This document shows, piece by piece, positions 23,461 to 34,900 of a stretch of 64,000 nt of DNA. The notes beneath the pieces are model-generated. The model saw nothing but the letters and a program-made list of their open reading frames with translations. It was not told the origin of the DNA and did not search any database. The stretch is from positions 62,001-126,000 of the forward strand of contig JAJGOT010000317.1 in the NCBI GenBank assembly GCA_022457155.1. The letters are read 5' to 3'. Origin of the DNA: Cladopsammia gracilis. Lineage: Eukaryota > Cnidaria > Anthozoa > Scleractinia > Dendrophylliidae. Numbering within the stretch: position 1 is the first letter of the stretch; each line of letters begins with the position of its first letter. The position numbers and the translations under genes were made by a program.

Positions 23461-23543
23461 CCCTAGTTGGAAAATATATGAATGTTGCGTTTCGAGCCCC
23501 TCCCCTAGGTTTGACCGATTGTGCAGTCTGCACGTGTTTGAGG

Positions 23544-23599
23544 ATGGAGTCCGACGAGTGTGACGATTACGGGCTTTTAAAATCTGTGTTTAGGAAACG
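23544..23599 (+). CDS. Possible first coding exon
   Basis: An ATG opens a short acidic frame (MESDECDDYGLLKSVFRK) ending exactly at a consensus donor CG|GTAAGT. It lies upstream of DIRS-like coding remnants and could be their 5' exon. No homology is recognised. Confidence 0.25.
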
Positions 23600-23726
23600 G
23601 TAAGTTAGTAGAGTTCTTAAATTCGATTTAACTTCACCTGTTACTTTGCTTCACAAACAATCTTTGCTGACTTTTTATTCGTGTTTGTATCTGGTTCGTT
23701 GAAGAGTCAGGAAGGTGATGCAGTTG

Positions 23727-23866
23727 AGTGTTTTTATCATAGATATGTTAAAAGGGTTAATTACTACACTAGTTTCCGTTATGGATATCTTTGGAATGTA
23801 TGTATTCAGATAAGACCTTTTTGAGTGTTCCACTGTCACGATCATTCATTCCTGTGTTATCCTTTG
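23727..23866 (+). repeat. Direct repeat R1 flanking DIRS-like remnant
   Basis: About 140 bp, nearly the same as 26976-27117 (GAGTGTTTTTATCAT.. to ..CATTCATTCCTGTGTTAT). The pair brackets RNase H and recombinase remnants. They may be split repeats of the element, or the result of a deletion between two element copies. Confidence 0.8.
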
Positions 23867-23889
23867 TGAAAGCAAGAGCAACACTACAA

Positions 23890-24332
23890 TGGTGTCTCAG
23901 TGATTCCGACCGCCATTACTGTGTCCGATCCAGAACTGTTGGCATGTGATGCTTGTCTTGATGCTTGTGGTGCAGTGTGTTTTGGGGAATTCTTCCATGC
24001 CAAGTTTCCTCCTTTTATTGCTAGTCAACATTTGAACATTAACCAGCTCGAACTGCTTACAATCAGGTCAGCGTATACGCACTGAACAATCAACGTTCAA
24101 CGAATTCGAACGCCTTCATGCAGCGTTGTCTACGTGAACTTTGGTTGTTGCTGTCTCTTAACAATATCCGTTTATCTGCGCGTTACATTAGCGGGAAGTC
24201 TAACGTTTTAGCGGATGCGTTGAGTCGTTCTCACTTAGACTCTTCGTACTCAGACTATGTGCAGCATGCCGTAGCTACCTTGAACCTTACCCAAGTATTT
24301 CCTAGCGACTCTAAGTTCGTTTTTAATGTATA
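23890..24332 (+). pseudogene. DIRS-like RNase H remnant
   Basis: Two frames separated by a shift near 24065 give the end of an RNase H-like domain: DACLDACGAVCFGEF, HLNINQLELLTI and, after the shift, NIRLSARYISGKSNVLADAL with the typical DALSR end. The reverse transcriptase part is absent. Next in line is a tyrosine recombinase (25228-26134), as expected for DIRS elements. It is interrupted by a TTAA-flanked MITE. Confidence 0.7.
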
Positions 24333-24336
24333 TTAA

Positions 24337-25055
24337 GGTTACAGTGTACCTTCGGGGGTGTCTCCAGTATAACAGCTCTAGCGTCTTAAGATTACACTTA
24401 ATATACCTAAACCCAGATATCAAATTAAAGCTTATAGAGCTGGCTATCTAAATATGGAAACCATTTGGTAATAAAATGAATTGTCTAATTTTTTACGACG
24501 TCTAAATTCGAACGTCCGAATCAGCTTTAAAACGCTATAACTCAAAGCGATTATTATATTTTGCTAATTTGATTTGTTCTCGGGTTTCCCGACACGAAGC
24601 GCTAAAAAAATGTGTCGGCGATTTTCCATATTCAATTGCAGTGAAAAGTTACAGAATATTTTCGAAAAGGGGAGAAAAAAAATTGGAATGATCGCACGGA
24701 AATGTCTTTTGACGAAAAAGTTTTCGAAATTAAGAAATTCGCCGACACGTTTTTGTTGATTATATGTTAGCCTAGCTTCTGTCCAAATTTAAGGAAAATC
24801 GAACAAATTCCCTTTGAGTTGTAGCTCTTTAAAGTATACCCAACAAGCGAAAAATTAACTTTGAGAAAACGGCGCTTAAAAAAACATATCGCTTAATAAA
24901 CAAACTCCGCCCACAAAAGTTATACCGTCATTGCTCTGTCAATTTTCACTATTTTTCGATACTTTTTTTTTGGATGAAAGTTCATTCTGTAAACTTTATT
25001 TTAACGCCAAAAAAAAAATTTCAATAAATTTTCGATCTGAAGGTACACTGTAACC
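24337..25055. mobile_element. TTAA-flanked MITE
   Basis: TIRs GGTTACAGTGTACCTTC and inverse GAAGGTACACTGTAACC are flanked by TTAA at 24333-24336 and 25056-25059. It is 719 bp and non-coding. TTAA duplication fits piggyBac- or Kolobok-type elements; the termini do not distinguish them. Confidence 0.85.
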
Positions 25056-25227
25056 TTAAGTAGCTACTTCCATTTATTTTCATAAATCCTTATTAAGTTT
25101 ATTGATTTTTTTTTCTTTCTGTTTTTCAATTTAATCTCGCAGGTCACATCGACGCTTTGCAGCGCTAGCAGTATTTAGGAACTATTCAGGTCCATGCTTT
25201 TTGCGACTACACTAAGCGCTCTATGAG

Positions 25228-26134
25228 ATGCTATATGCGAACATATTTATTGTTTTGCCAATATTTCGATTTCTTACCTTTTCCAGTTTCCAAATCCGTT
25301 TATTTGCTTTATTTAGTTTTTTTTTGTCACGTTCTTTAACGTCATACCGTTCGATCGTTAATTATTTGAGCATTATTTCACATATTAACCGCTCGTGTGG
25401 TGCCAGTTTTGCCTTTCTTCACGATTATGACGTTTATCTTGCCAAACGAGCGGTGCGTCGGATCTTGGGTGATTGTGTCGCACGAAAAGAACCGATCACT
25501 GTTGAGATCCTTTTACAATTGTCCCGTATTTTCGATTTAGATAATCATTTGCACGTCTGCATGCGTGCTTTATTTTTAGTAGTCTTATTTTCTTTTTTAC
25601 GTATCTCTAATTTAGTACCGTATAAGTTGTCTGAAATTGGCGATTCCCAGGCGTATTTGTTGACGCTATCTAGCGTGACTTTCACACCGCAAGGGGTTTT
25701 GTTGCGCATCACGCGCACGGAGACACTCCAGTTTCGGGAGCGGGTTTTAGAAATTCCCTTGCCGTTTATTCCCGGTTCGCCCCTTTGTCCTGTCACCGCG
25801 CTTAGGCAGTATTTAGCTAGTGTACAATTGTCGCCCTCCACCATTATTCGTTTGTCAATCTCGGGGATCAAACAAGCCTATCTTGGCTCACCAGTATAAC
25901 GCTTTTATTAAGAAGTCACTTTCAGCCATTGGGTTTAATCCCGCACAGTATTCCTCGCACAGTTTTTGTCGCGGGGGCGCTACATTTGGTTTTTGTAATC
26001 GAGCGCCTACAGCTTTTATTAAATCGCATGGCGATTGGAAGAGTGACGCATATTTAGTCTATCTCACTCTTTCCAACGAAAATAAGTTTAAAATTCTCCA
26101 TTCTATCACAACCAGACTCTCTCCCACATCGTAA
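25228..26134 (+). pseudogene. DIRS-type tyrosine recombinase remnant
   Basis: A phage-integrase-like fold in two frames, shifted near 25870. Frame 1 has the SAM-like part (YRSIVNYLSIISHINRSCG) and box I FLRISNL with the catalytic Arg, then FRERVLEIPLPFIPGSPLCP. Frame 2 has QYSSHSFCRGGATF (the HxxR motif; note C where R is usual before RGG), SHGDWKSDAYLVYL (catalytic His and Tyr). Family: DIRS1/PAT-like retrotransposons, which integrate by a recombinase instead of an integrase. It is inactive because of the frameshift. An AATAAA lies at about 26223. Confidence 0.82.
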
Positions 26135-26273
26135 CTTCTTCTTCTCAAACTCTTATTTCATTCTTTTTTCCCCTTTGGGTTTGGCGGTCTAGGGTGTTGT
26201 CTCTTGTGCAGTATCAATTTTGAATAAACATCCGTTTAACCCCATCTACTGAGTCTGTTTGTAGAAGTAATTG

Positions 26274-26973
26274 CAAAACAGTGTCTATCCATATCAAATA
26301 CCCTTGCATTGCATGACAATCCGAGTTTTATGACCTCAATAAACAAAATTTTAGAAACCTTCCAAGGTATATCAGATACAAATTCTCTTTTCGTGGAAAA
26401 TAGTCAGAAATCCATGAAAATTTTCTTAAATAGAATTATTAATAATATAGAATCAGAATCTAAGGTACATCAGATGAAGCTTGTTCAACTAAACATCAAG
26501 CTTAATTTTTATTCTAAATTCACAAATGACACAGGAAGTTCTAGTAACTGTTATGACGTAATAAAAAATATGAAACACAGACGAACACTGGCTAAGTTTC
26601 GAACAGGAAATCATTGCCTACGTGTTGAAACGGGTAGACATGCAAAACCAAAAATTCCAAGAGATTTGAGGCACTGCGAATGCTGCTTACCAAATGACGT
26701 TGAAGAAGAAATTCATTTCTTTTTCGACTGTGTTTCATATTCTGACCTAAGAAATTCACTACATTGTAAAAGTTTTTTGAACCTACAAAATACATATAGA
26801 ATTAATTTCTTTTTTAACAATGTTGACACTGGCCACTTTATATATGAAGCTTCAGAGAGACTAAACACTCTGTTAGCAAGGACTGCAATCACTATATTCT
26901 AGTTTAATCTGTTAGTGTAATAGGCAATACCATGTATGTAAATGGGAATGCTAATAAACTTTTGATTTGATTT
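26274..26973 (+). mobile_element. 5'-truncated LINE with 7-bp TSD
   Basis: It holds an open frame (26309-26902) matching the C-terminal part of non-LTR RTs (KFRTGNHCLRVETGRH, then CECC..EEEIHFFFDC, a Cys/His zinc-binding end). It finishes with AATAAACTTTTGATTTGATT, a short-repeat LINE tail. It is flanked by GTAATTG at 26267-26273 and 26974-26980. It inserted directly beside direct repeat R2. Confidence 0.82.
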
Positions 26974-26975
26974 GT

Positions 26976-27117
26976 AATTGAGTGTTTTTATCATAGGTAT
27001 GTTAAAAGGGTTAATTACTACACTAGTTTCCGTTATGGATATCTTTGGAATGCATGTGTATTCACATATTAAAGACCTTTTTGAGTGTTCCACTGGCACG
27101 ATCATTCATTCCTGTGT
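26976..27117 (+). repeat. Direct repeat R2
   Basis: Partner of 23727-23866. It abuts the LINE target duplication, so the LINE inserted at its left border. Confidence 0.8.
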
Positions 27118-28244
27118 TATTTATAATCGCCAAAACGGGAATCTGAATAACTGGTTATATATATTTAAAGTTAACTTCGTCAGGAGTGAAAGAGTTTTGT
27201 TTCCTAAGTACTAGAAAATCATACTTTTCATACTTTTCACGTTTTTTAATTTGGCTTTCTTTACATGTAGTATTTTATCTATTAAACATACGATACATAT
27301 ATTAATTTGAGAATATCAGTATTATAAAAGTGACAGGCCAAACACGACTCCCGCTAGTTGCAAAATGTATAAAGAAACCTCTAGAATAGCTTTGACAAAT
27401 GCTCGATGTATTGTATGACTCTTTGATCTTTGGGATATAAATCGGAGGTCAGTCACTGCCATTTATAGAATTATTGTTTCTCTATGCCTTCGTTATGCTA
27501 GTTCTCTTGGCATATGTTGGGGCGTCTTTGGCTAACTTTTGTTGCAAGATAAGTAGTGATCGGCTGCAGTTTTTGTTAATTTTTATGAATATGCTTGGAT
27601 CAGTCAATTTCTCAGCCGGTGATTTAGTGTCTAAGTCTGCGGTGTGCAAGACTTGTGAGAAAGTGGATCTTTATCACGGATGTAAGTGTCTAAGATCAAA
27701 GTCTGAAGCTGCCGTATCTCTGCTGGAATAATGACTTCTTGCAGTTTATGTTTTAGCTCCTTGTTTTATTCTGTTTTTGAGTAGTGTTTCTTGTAGCTTG
27801 AAGAACCTCCTGATCCGTTGTTTCATAATGGCGTTCGGGATTGCATCCCGACAATGGCTTGTACAGATGTAGTGATCTGTTTTGAAAATCTCACGGATGC
27901 TAGTGAAGAATTCTTACGTTTTTCCACAGTTTATTTTTTAGTATTTATCAAATTATTATCCTAAAGCTGTAAACTGCGCATTGTAAATTGGCGTAGAAAT
28001 AATGGCAAAGTCCCGGGTTGGCGTCATCTAATTACCATTTTGTAAATTCAAATCTCTAAAAATAAACTCACAAACGCGACGTTGAAAACAAGAAATATTT
28101 TACCATTCAACTATTCAATGTACATAGAGTTAATTCTGAAAATATATTTCTAGGGGTGAGGTACCGTGTATACGGTAAACACCGTGAGTTACGTTCGTGT
28201 TGCAGTTACAGTTTTGAATTTGTTTTCGTACTTGGAATGAATAT

Positions 28245-28459
28245 CCCGGGGGGGGGGGGGAGGAGTACTCCCTATAATGGGCTATACGGGGATGCTCCAC
28301 CCGAAAGGGGTACCTTTTTGAAGCTAGAGGTATATGAAAGGGTCGGGATTTCACGAGTTGAAGTATATGAAAGGGTAGGGATTTTACGAAGAATAGGAAA
28401 GGAAAGCGAAGCCACGCCGTTGAAGCATAAAAAAGGTAGGGAAAACTGCCATTTAACAT
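28245..28459. mobile_element. G-rich MITE, truncated copy
   Basis: Same left terminus and interior as 1044-1469, then cut off at CCATTTAAC and joined to sequence equal to 1946 onward. This is a deletion in copy 2. Confidence 0.85.
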
Positions 28460-28846
28460 AAGAAGGGTTGCACGGAGGTTCATTTTTTATTTTGTAGTGC
28501 AAATTAGGGCCTTTGTTATTTAAACCTCACTGGGATTACAAAATTTAAATAAGAAAGGAAAAACGAAATGAGTTCTGGTAGTTGTAGTCAAATGACGCTA
28601 TCGTGCAAATGGCCTATTGTGGTTACAGGGGGAGTGTCGTTGCTGGTTGCTGTAGTGGGGGCCGGGGGGCCTCTGGTGTCCACCCCCCCCCCTCCCCACC
28701 TCCGGGCGCTGGAGCCTCGCGGTTCGCCTCGCGGCGTTTCGCCTTCGGGGAGTCTTTAACAACGAGCTCGGAAGACTGGCACCGGTAGCATAGTATTGGC
28801 TGGCCCGTGTACTTAAAAAATAACTCGAGCCCTTGAGTGACTATTA

Positions 28847-29362
28847 TTATTTGCGTGACACTGCCTTTTGTAAACGTGTGAATTCTACGACACGGATGCT
28901 GTTTTCGATGTGCTTGTAGCCCGTGGCTTTGAAGCAAAGCCGGCGGACTGCTCGAGCTTTGAGGTCGCCGTATTGTTCCACGAGTTGTAGCAGGTTTTCA
29001 TCGGGGAATTCAACGGGAATGAAGCATGACACGTGTAGTGCTTTTTGCCCTAAAAGGCGTAAAGGGATAACGCGGCTTTCGCAGTCAAAGCCCGATGCCG
29101 CGAACCGCGTGGCCGATTCTGTAGATCGGAGGCTGATGTCGAAGCACTTTCCTCCGTAGAGGGGTACAATCCCAACGATTTCTTCCTTAAAGTTCGGTAA
29201 CGACTGCGCTATACTGAGCGAGTCAAGATCCAGGTTTTCCTCCGCTATCAAGCGGACAGTAAGAACGGCTGGTGTGCGGGACTCGCGGCCATCTCCACGT
29301 AACGCGAGGGCGAGAAAACTCGTGAGACCAAAACCAAAACCACAAAATTGAAAAGCACGCAC
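28847..29362 (-). pseudogene. RRM-like gag/ORF1-type fragment, copy 2
   Basis: Almost identical to the frame at 2334-2849, including length and start. It keeps the VPLYGGKCFDI, RFAASGFD and SCFIPVEFPDE blocks typical of the RRM-like part of ZCCHC3-like proteins. No downstream knuckle domain is seen. Both copies staying open suggests recent duplication more than proven selection. Confidence 0.4.
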
Positions 29363-30423
29363 TCACCAAAGCGAAGACAGATAGTTACCAGACGCTTTCT
29401 TGCTTGTGGTGAAAAAACGGCACCAAATCTTGTGATCGTCGAAGTTTAGGACTATTCTGGCTTTTGGTCTTGATAGTCCAGCGGTTAAGTGCAAATCTGA
29501 GGAGAATTGTGCCTTTGATGATAAAAGCACGATTTTTGGTACAGAGATAATACACATCTTAAAAAACATTTTGTGATATAGGGCCATCCCAGATTAATCA
29601 CGTGACCGCCAACACGTTTATCTAAAAATGACGTCATCAGGGGCGAACTTTCTGCCTCATTGCAAGTAGAAATAGAGTAGTATTACGTCCACTTTCTTAA
29701 AAAAAATCCTTATTTTCCGCTCCCATACATCTAAAATTATGATATTTTTGGAATGGTAGCTGTAAATCACCGATGGTACTATATTTCAGTTTTATCCTTC
29801 AGGAAAACAAAGATTAAGTAATGTCGTGATAGTCAAAATGTTCTTAAGGCAAAGCATCACTTGCTGATACGTTCAAGAGAAGAGTCTTGGCCATTTTAAT
29901 GTTATCCATAAATGAAAATAAAAGAAAGCGTTATGTCAATTTTGCACTCGGGGAAATTTCGTAGCGTTTAAGTGAAGTCCATTTCGACCGCTGTCCCTAA
30001 GATTCCATTCAATACTTCGGGAGAATAATTCAGTCACTACCAGCAATGTAAGTATGAAGTTTTATCTTATTTAACTGAGTTTAAAATGACATTAGATTGT
30101 TTCTTTCATAGCCTAGAGATAAAGTTAAATTGAGTTGACTTTCTTAAATAGAAAGTTCCCTATCGCTTGCTCCAACACGTGCTATTTACCTTCGGTAGAA
30201 AAATTAAGTTAAGTTTGCAACTTGACGGCTTTTTATCTTAAGATGTTTATGATTTCTTGTCAGTTTGAGCTTAAGTTTCGTTCGTTTCGTTCAGAGTTAA
30301 GCAAAATATTTCTGTTAGCCTGCTATTAGCGAAAACCTTTTCAATTCGAAAAGGAATTTTCAACCGAGACGTGTGTTTTGATGCTTATTTACCTTCAAGT
30401 AATAAAATTTATCCCAGATCAAG

Positions 30424-30500
30424 TCAGTGAGCACGGTGGTCGAATGGTGTATAGCGCGGACTTACACCCGAAAGACCCAGGTTCGAATCTCGCCGGGGCC
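30424..30500 (+). repeat. tRNA-like (SINE head) patch
   Basis: CACGGTGGTCGAATGGTGTA (A-box-like) and GGTTCGAATCTC (B-box-like) are followed by a T-rich stretch. The stems pair poorly. It is probably a SINE head or an internal pol III-like promoter. Confidence 0.45.
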
Positions 30501-31081
30501 GTTCATTTTTTTTCCTTTTTCTTTTTCTTTCTTCTTCGGACTGAACATTATGAAAGTGATGTAGCGTATTTTTCTTTTTTGCATTTGTCAAAAATCCTAA
30601 CGTTTAATTTAAAAAAAATATATTGAACCGTGTCAGTGTGAAAACATGTTAGCATTCCTGATTCACGGGTTGGCTCTTAGGAGCCTTTGATTCAGTATTA
30701 GTTTAACAGTCCTGGCTTTTACTGTTAAAATGGTAGTTTGTTGGTGTTGCGGATGGTGTGATCACCAAATTACGTAAAACAAAAGATTCAAAAGACACTG
30801 AACAATACCCACACCACAACACAAAAGCTAACCAACAATGGCTTCCGCAACACCAAGAAACACCCGTTAAAATGAATTAAACAATGAAATAAAATACCTA
30901 ACGGAATTTTTCCTTGCGAGAAAAAAATTGGAACGTGAGCATATAACTCACTTATTTAGTTTGTTATCAGCTGGGAACATTTCCTAGTGTTGTGTAGTCT
31001 AGTATTATTTATACATTGAATAGCGTAGACAGTTTTGTATGTGATGTATATCTTCATAATTTTAAAGAACATGGTTAGATA

Positions 31082-31845
31082 CAGTACTAACCCGCTTATA
31101 AGAACCTGCAATTTAAGAACCTGTTAGCCTAAAAATATCAATTTAGACCCCATTTACATATATAAGAACCTATTTAGCCTAAAATTTGAAACAGGTTCTT
31201 AAAGAAATTAACCTAAAAAAATCTTCATGCAAAAAAACATGACTCAAAAGTAGTGAACTTGAACATGTATACACTTCTAAATTTGGTATAAATAATGTTT
31301 GAAAACCTTGTAAATTTTCATTACATAAGGGATAAGCGGATAATGTTTCAGTTATAACTTGTAGTGTTTAGAAGAAAAAACATATCCACATTCAAATTGA
31401 GTTCTTGATCTTGAATTAGGGTTTACAGTAGGGTACTATAGTTCTCGATTTTATGTCATGCAGATTGTACATAAAGGACATAGAAAGTAGTTAACAAAAT
31501 GTTTCAGTTATAACTTATAGTGTTTAGAAGAAAAAACATATCCACATATATGTATATATTTCATTAGATATATATCATTAAATCAACTTTTAGCCTGATA
31601 CTGAAAATTAAAATATCTACTAAAATGGGTCATGGTCACATACTGTCTAAAGGCCAGGCCTGTTTTGGCATTAAATAAATATACATGCCACCTTTCTACC
31701 ATTCAGAGGTGTATAATATATTTCTCATTAAATAAGAACCTATTTAAGAACCTGCGTAGCCTAAAATTCCACTAAGCACCATTTACATTAGAACCAGTTT
31801 AGGCTAAATTTGAAAAAATGGGTTCTTATAAGCGGGTAAGTACTG
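31082..31845. mobile_element. TA-flanked MITE (CAGTACTAACCCGC termini)
   Basis: TIRs CAGTACTAACCCGCTTATAA and near-inverse TTATAAGCGGGTAAGTACTG; TA at 31080-31081 and 31846-31847. It carries TAAGAACCTG / TTAGCCTAAA modules like 20349-20790. It contains an internal near-duplication of the GTTTAGAAGAAAAAACAT block (31367 and 31523). It ends 114 bp before the transposase ATG. Confidence 0.88.
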
Positions 31846-31958
31846 TATTCAAAAAAGGTTTACTTTCAGTCTTTGTTTCATTTCGTGAATTTCGGCCTTT
31901 CAGGTGAAAGAGTACTCTTCACTGCAAGCCGCCATAATTTTGATAGTAAAATGTAGCT

Positions 31959-34900
31959 ATGGCAAAAGTTTACAAGGTTATCAGTGACCCTCTACAACCT
32001 GCAACGGAAGCTTATGATACGTCGTGTTTACCAGTAGATTGGAACAAGTGTATTTTGTGCCAGACAGACACATCCGAAATCCTGTCTTGTCCAGCTGATT
32101 CTAAGCGTACCACGAAAGGAGCAGGTTATAAGACTGTGGCAGACAATCTTCAAGCTTTTGAGAAAATTGGTTGTTTGTGTAAAACAATAAATCTGTCCCG
32201 ATTAAATGAAGGAGAAGGAATCGAAGCGAGTTTCCAGCAACATAAAGCCAAATGGCATGACTCGTGTAGACTGAAATTTAACAAGACGAAACTCCAACGG
32301 GCAGAAAAGAGAAAAGCAGCTCCAGATGATAGTTCAAGTTCAAAAAGCCCAAGAAAATACGCGCGTAGAAGCCTTGAAAAGTTACCAAACCCTATTCATC
32401 AATGTTTCTTCTGTGGTAGGCAAGCTGAAGGTGAAGAGTCCTTGCACAGAGCATCGACACTTGAGCTTGATGCCCGAGTTCGTCACTGCGCTTTACAGTT
32501 ACAGGACAAACCTCTATTAGCCAAACTGAGTGCTGGAGACATGGTGGCTCAAGATGCTGAATATCATGTCAAATGCCTTGTTTCTCTTTATAACAGAGCA
32601 CGAGGAACCGAAACATATAGTGCAGAAAGTGATGTGGATGCCGTTAATCACGGCATTGCTTTTGCTGAACTTGTTTCTTATATCGAAGATGCAAGAATGG
32701 ACAATCTGGTAGCCCCAATTTTCAAATTGTCCGACCTAGTCAGTCTATACAGCAACAGGCTTAAACAACTTGGAACAGAAGTAGCGGGACGCATCCACTC
32801 AACTAAACTCAAGAATAGAATATTGAGCTACTTTTCAGACATGGAAGCTCATACCCAAGGCCGTGAAGTTATTCTCGCTTTCAACGGGGATGTTGGCGCA
32901 GCACTGAGAAAGGCATGTGAACATGACGCTGATGGGGATGCTGTTCATCTTGCTAGGGCTGCCACTATAGTTAGAAGAGATATGTTCAGTAAGGACATGG
33001 AATTCAATGGCTCATTTTCCACTACTTGCCAGGAACAGTCTGTACCTAATTCACTGCTAGCACTGGTTACTATGGTGCTTAATGGGCCAAATATCAAATC
33101 ACGTTCCTCCAATGCGTCTCAGGCCGCTCTTACTCTGTCTCAGCTTCTTCTATATAACAGCGTGAAGCGCTACAAAGAAAATGATACAGATATTGTCCGA
33201 CACAGCCAACAACGAGAAGCACCTCTACCAGTCTATTTAGGTGTGATGCTTCATACAAAGACCAGAAAACGTGAACTTGTGGACGCTCTTTTTAACCTTG
33301 GCTTGTGCATATCGTATGACCGTGTATTAAAAATCTCCACTGAGCTGGGAAGCAGCATTTGCTACTACTATGAGCAGAAAAAGGTTGTTTGTCCCCCTCG
33401 ACTGAAAGGTGGTATTTTCACCACCGCTGCAGTAGACAACATTGACCACAATCCCAGTTCAACTAGCTCTCACGACTCTTTTCATGGAACTGGGATATCC
33501 CTCTTTCAGCACCCCAGTGACAAAAACAGTGACGAAAACAGTGGAGTTCAGCTGCCTACTGACGCAATTCAAGACAATATACGTGCACAAAAGAAGGCAT
33601 TAATGCTACCAGAGTTTTACACCACGGTGCCTCCTGTGGCTTTGCGTAGGGTTGACCCACCTATCCCACAGCTTCAAGGGCCCAACAAAGGAGAGTGTGG
33701 GCGCATTCCTGCAGAAACAGGGAAGGAATACCGGTACAGTTGGCGAAAATCTTTGTTTTTGATAGTGCTTTCCTAGACGACTGGAAGTGCAGTATTAATA
33801 ACTACTAAACTGATATTTTATTTGAACAATTTACAGGTGGTTGCAAGAGGTAAATCGAGTAGTAACTAATGAGACCATAGAAGACGCTGATGCAGTTTCC
33901 TGGTCTGCATACCATGCAAGTCTGCAACCTTCTAGTAAATCTTCCGAATGCTGCGTCACAGCAACCTCCCTACTGCCCCTTTTTCATGATCAAGCCCATT
34001 CCGTAGCCATGATCCGCCACACAATGGACGTTGTTAGCAAAGCAGTGCAGAGTTTAAATCCTGGTCAGGTGCCCATCATCACTGCAGATCAACCTCTATA
34101 CACAATTGCAAAGCAAATCCAGTGGAACTGGACAGGAACCCATGGTGAGGATAAGTTTGTGGTGATGTTTGGGGGACTACACATTGAAATGGCAGCTCTG
34201 AAGGCTATAGGAACTCTCTTAGACGGCAGTGGATGGGGAAGTGCACTAGTACAAGCCGGTGTTGCTACGCCTGGGACGGCTGATTCATTTTGTCGCGTTA
34301 CTCATGTAACACGCACTAGAAGAGCCCATCAGATCACGGCTGGCAGTCTGTTTGTACTTCTGAGAAAGGCTTATTCTGAGTATCGTGTCAGTCTGAGCGA
34401 CGACCAGAATCCGTTGTCATTAGAAGAATGGTGTTCGCACAGTGCAGAGCTTTATCCACAATTCAAGTTCTGGTTGCTTATATTGCAGATGCAATTGGCC
34501 GTATTGATCTACATTAGAGCTATTAGAGAAGCTAACTTCGAGCTGTACGTTGATGCACTCACGCAAATTGTTCCGTGGTTCTTTGCTCTAGACCAAATTC
34601 ACTACGCTAGATGGATCCCTGTTCATTTACGAGACATGGTTACACTGAAAGACATTCATCCAACTGTTTTTGCTGAGTTCATGAAAGGAAATTTTGTTGT
34701 AAAGAAGACAGAACGCAGATTCTCCGCCATAGCAATTGATCAAGCGCATGAACAGAACAATGCTTCTGTGAAAGATGACGGAGGAGCTGTTGGCTTAACG
34801 GAAAATCCGGCTGCATTGCGACGGTGGATGGTATCTGGACCAGAGATGGCAAGAGTTATTGAAGAGTTTGAAGCATCAACAGAGAAGAGAAAATGTTTAG

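Larger units (their letters stand above)
27222..29473. repeat. Dispersed repeat unit, copy 2 (left part)
   Basis: Corresponds to 1-2977 without the segment 1250-1945. It ends at TGA (29471-29473), where a 7.8-kb transposon is inserted. It holds an ORF matching 222-533 at 27474-27731, which lacks the first 18 codons. Confidence 0.9.
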
